DNA of 64,000 bases from Bradyrhizobium diazoefficiens (GTDB taxonomy: Bacteria; Pseudomonadota; Alphaproteobacteria; Rhizobiales; Xanthobacteraceae). The stretch covers positions 186,001 through 250,000 of the forward strand of contig NZ_CP067100.1 of the NCBI RefSeq assembly GCF_016616235.1, read 5' to 3'. Below are positions 7,982 through 14,769 of the stretch, one piece after another. Below the pieces are notes generated by a model, which saw only the letters and a program-made list of their open reading frames with translations, searched no databases and had not been told where the DNA came from. The position numbers were made by a program, and so were the translations under genes. Position 1 is the first letter of the stretch. Every line of letters starts with the position of its first letter.

Positions 7982-8431
7982 TCAACTCTCCGGAGCGACC
8001 AGGCGGGGTCGCGACATCAGTTGCAGCAGCGTGGCGGACGGCCGACGGCCGGCCTTAGCACATTTGCTGCAGCGTAGCCGGCTGGCCAAGTCGTGGACAA
8101 ATGTGGTCGGCGGATGACGCAGCGCGGCCAGGTCGACGTCCCGTCTCGTCTTGCAGCGCGAGCATTCGATCTCGAGCGAGGCGAAGCCTCCGTTGATGGC
8201 CTGGTCGACCGTCGGTGATGGGTCAATGGGCCCGCCATCCGCCCACATGCGCTCGTTCCAGGATTCGCAGAACAACTTGTCGGCCTGACGAATGAGCGCT
8301 TCGCCTTTAGCCCGGGCTTCGGCGGCCTGTCCTGCGAGGATCGTCGTCATCGCGCGTGCCCGGCCGAGCTCCTTGGTGAGCGCCTTGCGGTCTCCTCCGG
8401 AGAGGGGCGTCGGGTGATGTTTCGGTGCCAT
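7982..8431 (-). CDS. Zinc-ribbon hypothetical protein in SRAP operon
   Basis: 149 residues from the ATG at 8431. The N-terminal half is helical and basic (PLSGGDRKALTKELGRAR). The C-terminal half has two CxxC pairs about 30 residues apart (CSRC...RLRCSKC), a likely zinc ribbon. The segment between the pairs resembles that of the neighbouring product of 8463-8861, so the two may be diverged paralogues. Stop and next start (SRAP) are two bases apart. A DNA-damage role is inferred from the operon. Confidence 0.7.
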   Translation of the reverse strand: MAPKHHPTPLSGGDRKALTKELGRARAMTTILAGQAAEARAKGEALIRQADKLFCESWNERMWADGGPIDPSPTVDQAINGGFASLEIECSRCKTRRDVDLAALRHPPTTFVHDLASRLRCSKCAKAGRRPSATLLQLMSRPRLVAPES

Positions 8432-8462
8432 GGCAGCATCCAGGTTTGGGACGCGCCGGCGA

Positions 8463-8861
8463 CTATTCGAACGCAGGCCAACAGCCGTCTTCCTCATGGC
8501 GCCCGGTCCGCTGCGTGCAGGTCTTGTCCAACAGCCGCTGTCCGACATCTTTCCAGAGCGCGTCCGGACCGTAGAGACGAGCGGCGTCGACCTTCTGGAT
8601 CTCGACCACCCTGGCACAGCGGCGGCAGCTCACCCTCAGAACATGTTGAGGAATTTGGCTTAACCGCAGCGTGCCGCCGCACGGACTTGCCGGCTTGGCT
8701 TCGGCGCGGGGGTCGTCCAGAAGCGCCTGCCAGTACTCCCGCGGCAGATCATCGTCTGGAGCCAATCCGGGCTTCGGCGGCATGTTTCTGCGGACGCCAG
8801 CAGCCATCTTTTCCATTTGCTTGGGGGTCGGCATGCGCCAGCTCGCGGGTCGATCGGTCAT
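8463..8861 (-). CDS. Zinc-ribbon hypothetical protein, first gene of SRAP operon
   Basis: 132 residues from the ATG at 8861 (MTDRPASWRMP). Residues 19-50 carry a Pro-rich RNMPPKPGLAPDDDLPREYW segment. Residues about 64-116 hold a Cys set (C60, CRRC at about 77-80, C114) with VEIQKVDAARLYGPDALW between, similar in layout to the downstream zinc-ribbon protein. The start codon lies only 11 bases from the LexA-type repeat, with no clear ribosome site, so the message may be nearly leaderless. 31 bases separate it from the next gene. Confidence 0.7.
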   Translation of the reverse strand: MTDRPASWRMPTPKQMEKMAAGVRRNMPPKPGLAPDDDLPREYWQALLDDPRAEAKPASPCGGTLRLSQIPQHVLRVSCRRCARVVEIQKVDAARLYGPDALWKDVGQRLLDKTCTQRTGRHEEDGCWPAFE

Positions 8862-8871
8862 GTTACGATTA

Positions 8872-8886
8872 GAACATAACAAGAAC
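8872..8886 (-). promoter_or_regulatory. LexA-type box (GTTC-N7-GTTC)
   Basis: On the plus strand GAAC-ATAACAA-GAAC, which read on the minus strand is GTTC-N7-GTTC, the direct-repeat SOS box known for alphaproteobacterial LexA. It sits 11 bases upstream of the first gene of the SRAP operon. About two matches to the eight fixed bases are expected by chance in a window this size, so the call rests on position and on the repair function of the operon. Confidence 0.65.
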
Positions 8887-9000
8887 ATAAGAGTCGAGCC
8901 CCCGACCAAAAATTGGACTTATGGCGAGGCAGCCGTTGTCGGAACCATGGTCTGCCGTTCGTCTTGAATCCAGGCCGTCTCGAACCGGAGTTCTGCGTAC

Positions 9001-9924
9001 ATGGCCCCCCGTGCCAACTGGAAAGGCTTCCTGCGTTTGTCGCTCGTGACGTGCCCTGTGGCGCTCTATCTGGCCACCTCCGAGTCAGAGAAGATCAGCT
9101 TCAACCAGCTCAACCGGCAGACCGGCCACCGCATCAAGTACCTCAAGGTCGACGCCGATACGGGCGACGAGGTGCCCAACGAGGACATCGTCAAGGGGTA
9201 CGAACTCGACAAGGGCCAGTACATCGAGGTCACCAAGGAGGAGCTCGAGGAGATCGCGCTGGAATCCACGCGCACCATCGAGATCGACGAATTCGTCGAC
9301 AAGTCCGATATCGATCCGCGTTACCTGATCCGCCCGTACTACCTGCGGCCGGACGGAAAGGTGGGCCACGACGCCTTCGCGGTGATCCGCGAGACCATCC
9401 GCGAGATGAACAAGGTCGCGATCGGCCGGGTGGTGCTGACAAACCGCGAGCACATCATCGCGCTCGAGCCGCTCGACAAGGGTCTCGTCGGCACGCTGCT
9501 CCGGTATCCCTATGAGGTGCGCAGCGAGCAGGAGTATTTCGACGAGATCCAGGACGTCAAAGTCACCAAGGACATGCTCGATCTCGCCAGGCACATTGTG
9601 AACCAGAAGGCGGGGCGCTTCGAGCCCGAGAAGTTCGAGGACCACTACGAGACCGCGCTGATCGACCTCATCAACCAGAAGCGCGCGGGCAAGCCAATCA
9701 CGCCGAAAGAGCGGCCCGCATCGACTAACGTCGTTGACCTGATGGAAGCGCTCCGCCGATCCGTCGGCAAGGAGGCTGCGCCGGCAAAGGCCGCAAAGCC
9801 AGGCAAGAAACCGCGCAAGGCATCGAGTGGTCAGAAGGAGATGCTGATGCCGATCGAGGGCAAGAAGCCCAATGTGACGGCGGCGAAGAAGCCGGCGGTC
9901 AGGCCGCAGCGGAAGTCAGCCTGA
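9001..9924 (+). CDS. ku: Non-homologous end-joining protein Ku
   Basis: 307 residues. Opens with the family signature APRANWKGFLRLSLVTCPVA. The core beta-barrel follows (ISFNQLNRQTGHRIKYLKVD, then EIDEFVDKSDIDPRYL and the bridge region), then RFEPEKFEDHYETALIDLI, typical of the end of bacterial Ku cores. The last 70 residues are a Lys/Pro/Ala-rich tail, as in many bacterial Ku proteins, thought to bind DNA and LigD. Ku dimers encircle broken DNA ends and recruit LigD, encoded 4 kb away on the opposite strand. Divergent from the SRAP operon. Confidence 0.95.
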   Translation: MAPRANWKGFLRLSLVTCPVALYLATSESEKISFNQLNRQTGHRIKYLKVDADTGDEVPNEDIVKGYELDKGQYIEVTKEELEEIALESTRTIEIDEFVDKSDIDPRYLIRPYYLRPDGKVGHDAFAVIRETIREMNKVAIGRVVLTNREHIIALEPLDKGLVGTLLRYPYEVRSEQEYFDEIQDVKVTKDMLDLARHIVNQKAGRFEPEKFEDHYETALIDLINQKRAGKPITPKERPASTNVVDLMEALRRSVGKEAAPAKAAKPGKKPRKASSGQKEMLMPIEGKKPNVTAAKKPAVRPQRKSA

Positions 9925-9944
9925 GGTCGGAATAGGAGGACCGC

Positions 9945-10190
9945 ATGGATATGAAAGAAGCTTCCGCAATGACAGAAGCCTCTGGCCTCGTCGACGATCA
10001 GGACGCTGTCGGCGCACCGCAGCCGAGCGGCAAGACGGAGTCAGCCGTGACCCGCAGGTCGCTGCGCAAGCCTGCGAACGAGGCGGCGCTGCACTGGGCC
10101 GAGCTGCTGCGTAAGTTGACGGTGCAGGCCCCGTTGTCCTCGCTCTTCGTCGCGTTCCTACTCGGCACATGGGTTGCACGCCGGCGCTAG
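9945..10190 (+). CDS. Small protein with C-terminal membrane segment
   Basis: 81 residues; ATG at 9945 preceded by AGGAGG. The N-terminal 60 residues are polar; residues about 62-77 (APLSSLFVAFLLGTWVA) form one hydrophobic segment ending in RRR, as in tail-anchored proteins. It lies 20 bases after ku and probably shares its transcript. No recognised family. Confidence 0.6.
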   Translation: MDMKEASAMTEASGLVDDQDAVGAPQPSGKTESAVTRRSLRKPANEAALHWAELLRKLTVQAPLSSLFVAFLLGTWVARRR

Positions 10191-10218
10191 GGCCAAGCCG
10201 CGGGGGCTGCCGATATCC

Positions 10219-10829
10219 ACGGCAAGGAAGCTCAAGACATTTCAGACGTCGCTGGGCTTCTATGATCTGGCGATCGCGGCGCCGTCTATGAAGGCGGCGC
10301 TCGAGGCCTGGGGCGCTGGCAGCAATCTCTTCCATCAGGGCGTCGCCAAGGAGACGGACGACCCCGGCGTGGTAGCCGCACGATGTCGAAGCCAGGCGTG
10401 GTGCTCAAGCGCCCGGCGGGATCGAATGGCAACTTCGCCGAGCACTCCGACCTCCCGTCCGATCTGAGATCCGGCGAGAACCGGACTCTGCGCGGAAGAC
10501 ATCGGCAGAAGCCGGCGAAACGAGCCGCTCCCAAGATCAGCGAACAACAAGCCCGAAAAGCCGCGGCTGATTTCGAGAAGGAGAGTAAACGCCGCGAAGC
10601 CGAACGCCGGCGGGAAGAGGCTGTCCGAGAAAGGGAGCGCGAACGGCGCGAGAAGGCAACGGCCAAAGCGCAAGCGGCAATGGACCAGGGTGAGCGCGAA
10701 CACGACAGGAAAGCAGCGGCCATCCAAGCCGAGGTGGAGGCCCTCGAGAAACGGTCACGCGCGGAAGATGACCGGTGGGAAAAGGAAAGAGCGCGGCTGC
10801 AAGCCGCGCTGCGGCGTGCGCGCGATTAG
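10219..10829 (+). pseudogene. Broken TolA-like/coiled-coil gene
   Basis: Two frames together make one protein. The first part (from 10219) reads ARKLKTFQTSLGFYDLAIAAPSMKAALEAWG and runs to about 10382. The second, from 10383, continues with SKPGVVLKRPAGSNG and then a long Arg/Glu/Lys coiled coil (residues about 60-140). Restoring one A at about 10381 (GCACG to GCAACG) joins them in frame. The expected start codon is ACG at 10219, where the family starts with Met. I recall this family as small 'TolA-like' proteins encoded near ku in Bradyrhizobium. With a lost start and a one-base deletion, the gene is probably dead, although an ATG at 10174 overlapping the previous gene could still drive the first part. 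Confidence 0.6.
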
Positions 10830-10920
10830 GCCGAACGCGAAACGCTCCACCCGTACGGCAAGATGGCAAAACGACACCTAAAGCGTCTTGCCGATCCAAT
10901 CTATATCACCCCTCACCCCT

Positions 10921-10992
10921 CTGCCTGCCTGCTCTGCCTGCTCTGCCTGCTCTGCCTGCTCTGTCTGCCCTGTCTGCCTGCTCTGTCTGCCT
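10921..10992. repeat. 9-bp tandem repeat (TGCCTGCTC)
   Basis: About seven to eight copies of a nine-base unit, TGCCTGCTC, the last ones diverged to TGTCTGCCC. It lies in the roughly 250-base gap between the broken TolA-like gene and the next gene, where the sequence becomes pyrimidine-rich. Every frame through it is open simply because of the repeat. Confidence 0.8.
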
Positions 10993-11080
10993 ACCCACCC
11001 TTCCAAATATCCAACACCCAACCTCCCTAGAGAACTCCCCCCACTTTTGCGCAGAGAACAATTCAATGCAGGAGAACAGC

Positions 11081-11440
11081 ATGGATAAGGGACGCAATAC
11101 CTCACAAATGAACTCCGCTCTTGAACGGCTTCGTGCCGAGCGTATCCGCCACCAACAAACCTCCGAATACCAGATCAAGGTTGGCCCTTACAATTTCTAT
11201 CCGGGCAAAGGGACGATCTTCATGGATGGGGATCGAGAGGCCCACCCCGAACGCGGCCTCGACGAGTTCGTCGCACTGTTGCGCAAGCTGAAGGCCCGCA
11301 ACCCTAACGTCACCGAACAAAAGGTAAGTCGCGAACCAATCTTTCAGAAAGGAACCAACGGGTTTGATCTCCGGCAAGCAATCAGCGATCCGGAAGAGGC
11401 TGAGCGCTTTTTTCGCTGTGTTCCGAAAACAGGGCGGTGA
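11081..11440 (+). CDS. Hypothetical protein
   Basis: 119 residues from the ATG at 11081, chosen over the ATG at 11066 because GGAG lies about ten bases upstream of the former. Residues 8-30 are a basic helix (ALERLRAERIRHQQ). A strand pair follows (YQIKVGPYNFYPGKGTIFMDGD), then a helix (GLDEFVALLRKLKARN). The layout suggests a small alpha/beta protein; I do not recognise it. It stands alone on the plus strand and converges on the clamp-loader cluster, 97 bases from the nearest minus-strand gene. Confidence 0.6.
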   Translation: MDKGRNTSQMNSALERLRAERIRHQQTSEYQIKVGPYNFYPGKGTIFMDGDREAHPERGLDEFVALLRKLKARNPNVTEQKVSREPIFQKGTNGFDLRQAISDPEEAERFFRCVPKTGR

Positions 11441-11537
11441 ATTGAGGCCGAGTTTTCTCCGTCGACACGGGTTCGTCGAGGCGAGGTGTGGAAGCGATGG
11501 TCCCAAACTCTTTCATGCTGGCCGATAGTCCAAGCGC

Positions 11538-12056
11538 CTAGTTGTCCTCCACGACATTAAGATGATCTTGGACAATCTCCCCGAGCCACGACCACTCGGG
11601 CTCAACCGTCGACCGTATTAGAGCCCGGATGCGCGGCGTTGTCCCACGAATATCAAGGTCTCGTATGAGAGAGGCGAGATGAACCTTGTCTTCAATCCCC
11701 TCAAGCTCCTCAATTGTCGGAGGCAGCAAAAAGCAAGGGTATGTGATCGGGTCAATGCCATAGCGCCAGGTCGGGTATCGATGGGCGAACAGGTCCGCCG
11801 CATCTCCATCCCGGCAAAGCTTCTCGATCGCTTCATCCGGAATGAGATGACCAAAGGGCTCATTCGCAAGAGCCGCTCGCACCGAAGCCGGGTCACTCAT
11901 ATCCACGTTCCGCACGTACCGTCCGATCACCAACCCACGGGCTCGACGGGCGGCCGCGGCCTCCTCCTCCGACCAGCGACCCGCGAATGGCCGCTCGACA
12001 AAAGGTTGGCTGACCTCACGGCTCCCTCCCCGCTTCCTGCGCGTTGTCGAATTCAT
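11538..12056 (-). CDS. Hypothetical protein at end of clamp-loader cluster
   Basis: 172 residues; the ATG at 12056 has GGGAG seven bases upstream. The N-terminal 25 residues are basic and unstructured. A helical segment (WSEEEAAAARRARGLVIGRYV) follows, then PDEAIEKLCRDGDAADLFAHR, WRYGIDPITYPCFLLPPT, and a C-terminal helix rich in Trp and acidic residues. No known domain recognised. It is the last minus-strand gene after the two DnaX-like ATPases, 159 bases downstream of the second one, so it may be part of the same unit. Confidence 0.6.
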   Translation of the reverse strand: MNSTTRRKRGGSREVSQPFVERPFAGRWSEEEAAAARRARGLVIGRYVRNVDMSDPASVRAALANEPFGHLIPDEAIEKLCRDGDAADLFAHRYPTWRYGIDPITYPCFLLPPTIEELEGIEDKVHLASLIRDLDIRGTTPRIRALIRSTVEPEWSWLGEIVQDHLNVVEDN

Positions 12057-12215
12057 CTCAGCACTCCCATGAACAGGCCTATTCCGCCTCTTGGCTGACC
12101 CGGCCAGCCGGTCACCCAATTCGGTCCCGACCCCCCGCAATTGCCAACACTTGATCGCTCCAATAGGAATCGAGGTGCTAAATCAACATTTCTAAATCAA
12201 CAAGCGCGAGAGTGG

Positions 12216-13424
12216 CTAAATTAGAGCGGTTCCGGTCGCCATCTCCAGGTCATTACTGGTCGACCTAGTTCCGGTTAGGTCTTCATAACCCTTGAGGAAA
12301 CTGGCCCTCCACGGCACGCCGACCTTCACGGAAGCCCAAAAGCCGAGCGCCCGTTCGATCGCTTCATCGAGCTCGAGACCCCGAGCTTGGCACCACCCTG
12401 TCCAATCCCGCAAAATGCGCTCCCAACTTTCGGCCGACAGAAGACCCAACGCCGGGCTCACGCTCGCGGCCACCGGCAGACCGCCCGCCGCCTTGCGAAT
12501 GCGGCATTCTACGAGAAATGCTTGCATTGCCCTGACCCGCATAGGACCATGCGTACCGATACTCCCAAACAACGACATTGCTTCGTCGCGGTGACCGCTC
12601 AGCACAGCCCGCCAACACGCCAGCATCGTCGGACCCCAGCCGAACTCCGGCTCGCGCACAAGATTTTGGACCGTGACATCCCCGCGGCGCTCGATGGGAG
12701 CGAGAATAGCCAACGCCTCCCCAAATGAGCCGTTGCCGGCAACCGCGACTGCCCGCAAAGCCGCTTCATCGAACATCACCGACCGCCGCTCGCATATCAG
12801 CGACAAACGACCGACCATATCCTCCACCGATATCGGCCCAACACGATAAACGTTGCACCGCGATCGCAATGCGGCCGAAAAACGCGCTTCGTCATTCACA
12901 AGGAACACAAAGAGGCTCGACGAGACCTCCCGCTCCAGGGTCTTCAAGGCGATATCGGCGGTGGTGCCCGTGAACTCTTCGGAGTTGTTGAACACGACGA
13001 CCCGCACCGAAGCAGTATTCAAGCCTCCCTCGCGCTCAATCAGCGTATGAAGGGCCTCACCCTGCGCTTTCTCCAACACCCCTGCATCATCATCCTCGCC
13101 ATCCTCGCCACGTACGTCCTTCTCGACCCAACCCCAGCTTCGTTCTTCTTTCAGCGCACGACATTCATAACAATGGCCGCAGGGATCGCCATCGATCCGT
13201 GAAGCAAGCGCCCGCTCACAAAGCAGCGCCTGGGCATACATTTTCACCAATGTTCGCTTTCCGACGCCTGGCGAGCCGATCAGAGCGATCGGCTGATGCG
13301 AATTCGTTGCGCGCTCTCTCTTCAGGTTGGAAAGCAACGTCTCGAACCACCGCTCATGACCCAAGATGTCCTTGAACGAGCGCGGCCGCTCCCGCTCCAA
13401 ATAAGTGTCCAGCGATTGTCTCAT
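12216..13424 (-). CDS. DnaX/HolB-like clamp-loader ATPase, degenerate Walker B
   Basis: 402 residues from the ATG at 13424, which overlaps the TGA of the upstream gene (TGATG), so translation is probably coupled. Residues 12-200 follow the bacterial clamp-loader pattern: an N-terminal RPRSFKDILGHE (RPK.F..V.GQ in DnaX), Walker A GSPGVGKRT at 50-58, a four-Cys zinc module (C69, C82, C85, C88), and the SRC arginine-finger motif at 188-190. Walker B is VVVFNNSEE (about 142-150) instead of hhhhDExH, and the sensor-2 Arg is replaced in NGSFGEAL, so ATP hydrolysis is doubtful. The C-terminal 150 residues are helical, as in a clamp-loader collar. It probably forms a mixed ring with the 682-residue homologue. 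Confidence 0.8.
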   Translation of the reverse strand: MRQSLDTYLERERPRSFKDILGHERWFETLLSNLKRERATNSHQPIALIGSPGVGKRTLVKMYAQALLCERALASRIDGDPCGHCYECRALKEERSWGWVEKDVRGEDGEDDDAGVLEKAQGEALHTLIEREGGLNTASVRVVVFNNSEEFTGTTADIALKTLEREVSSSLFVFLVNDEARFSAALRSRCNVYRVGPISVEDMVGRLSLICERRSVMFDEAALRAVAVAGNGSFGEALAILAPIERRGDVTVQNLVREPEFGWGPTMLACWRAVLSGHRDEAMSLFGSIGTHGPMRVRAMQAFLVECRIRKAAGGLPVAASVSPALGLLSAESWERILRDWTGWCQARGLELDEAIERALGFWASVKVGVPWRASFLKGYEDLTGTRSTSNDLEMATGTALI

Positions 13425-14758
13425 CAATCGGACTCCGCGTCCGCCATCAAAGGCTCTTCATTTGACGAATCAGGGGCTTCTCCGCTCCTTGCCAAGCTGG
13501 TTAGGCAATGAAACCAATCGACGCCGTTTCCCGTCATTGCTTCCAACCGCGCGCGCAAGGCGCGCTGCACTTCAAGCCGCGCGTTATCCAGTCGGCTCGG
13601 CTCTTTTACTGTGTTGATCTCCAGCAATGGCGCAATTGCCTGCCACCCATCACCTGAAGAAAACCAAGCTGGCGCTCCCGCAACCCGGCTATATTTCTGA
13701 CAGAGATAGTCCATCGAGACGAACGCATTTCCGTTCAGAAACCTGTGCTCATTCGCCAAGAGTAACGCAGCCCACACGCAATGCATGGGATCTTCAACGC
13801 GCCGATAGCGCCTGTCACGACTTTCCAGGGTTGCGGTTGTCGCCCGATAGAGCCTCGTCAAGATTTCACTGGGATCGAGCATCCTGTTATGGTGCAGACC
13901 ATCGACCAACTGCATTAGTGCTGAGAATGATGCGCCATCGCGATCGTCCAAGAACCGCCTCAGCGTCTCAGGCAGAACCCACCGTCTCCTGCGCTTCGTC
14001 TCTGTCTCCTCGTTAAAACGGAATTCGCCGCCTTCCATTTCGCCCAAGACGATCAGATCAATCTGACGCGATAGTTCGAACGGCGTGCACGTCCCCTGCT
14101 CGACGAACTTCCTCAATCGCGTCAAGAAACGTCGATTGCCCGAGAGGTGGCTCAGATTGCCCAGTCGACTTTGCGGAAAGTAACTACGCGCGACAGGAAG
14201 GTAACTATCAAGGCTAACCATCGGCTCCTCGATGAGACCGACTGTTCCGACAGCGGCACGCCAAGCATCGGTTTTGACGACCTCGTGCGTTCCCGGTACG
14301 AGCAAACAAAGCGACTGGAGCGCAGCATCTCTTGCGATTAGATCCAGGGCAGTTTCGATATCATCCAGCGGTGGATGCCTCAGCGTCTTATCGCCGAGAT
14401 CGTGCACGGTAAGCGTGTCACTGAGCAAGGAAGCCTCAGCAACCGTCACGTGCAAACTGGGCAAAACCACGTTCTCAGACAGTTCCACTGAAGCGTCGCT
14501 CTTATCGGAGTCCGGCCGTCCGTCACCACCGGGGCTGCTAGGCTCTCGAGCTTGCGATTGGAGGGCGAGTGCGCCCGGCTTCACAACGCGCTGGGAAGAT
14601 GTCGAAACATCTTTCAGCTTACGCCCATCGAGCTCGGCCTGTCTGATCACCTTCGCGCGAACAGTGGCTCGCAACAGAGCCGAATTTTCACGATAGAGAT
14701 AGAGATGATTCTTCTGGGTGAGCTCGGGCAGCTGCACGAACTCAATGTCAGTCATCAT
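13424..14758 (-). CDS. Unrecognised protein between two clamp-loader ATPases
   Basis: 444 residues from the ATG at 14758 (a second ATG follows directly). Residues 1-60 contain alternating strands and basic helices (LYLYRENSALLRATVRAKVIRQAELDGRK). Residues 60-95 are a low-complexity linker rich in Ser, Pro, Gly and Asp. The rest is mostly helical, with LSRQIDLIVLGEMEGG, KRRRRWVLPETLRRFLDDRDG and a long region (SRDRRYRRVEDPMHCVWAALLLANEHRFL). No nucleotide-binding, nuclease or polymerase motif is visible. The stop of the 682-residue ATPase lies 11 bases upstream, and its own stop overlaps the next ATPase start, so it is likely a subunit of the same complex. Function unknown. Confidence 0.75.
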   Translation of the reverse strand: MMTDIEFVQLPELTQKNHLYLYRENSALLRATVRAKVIRQAELDGRKLKDVSTSSQRVVKPGALALQSQAREPSSPGGDGRPDSDKSDASVELSENVVLPSLHVTVAEASLLSDTLTVHDLGDKTLRHPPLDDIETALDLIARDAALQSLCLLVPGTHEVVKTDAWRAAVGTVGLIEEPMVSLDSYLPVARSYFPQSRLGNLSHLSGNRRFLTRLRKFVEQGTCTPFELSRQIDLIVLGEMEGGEFRFNEETETKRRRRWVLPETLRRFLDDRDGASFSALMQLVDGLHHNRMLDPSEILTRLYRATTATLESRDRRYRRVEDPMHCVWAALLLANEHRFLNGNAFVSMDYLCQKYSRVAGAPAWFSSGDGWQAIAPLLEINTVKEPSRLDNARLEVQRALRARLEAMTGNGVDWFHCLTSLARSGEAPDSSNEEPLMADAESD

Positions 14759-14769
14759 AACCGGTGTAC

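Noticed and set aside
10921..10992. Tandem repeat considered as a CRISPR array
   Set aside because: The nine-base units are contiguous with no spacers, so this is a simple minisatellite.
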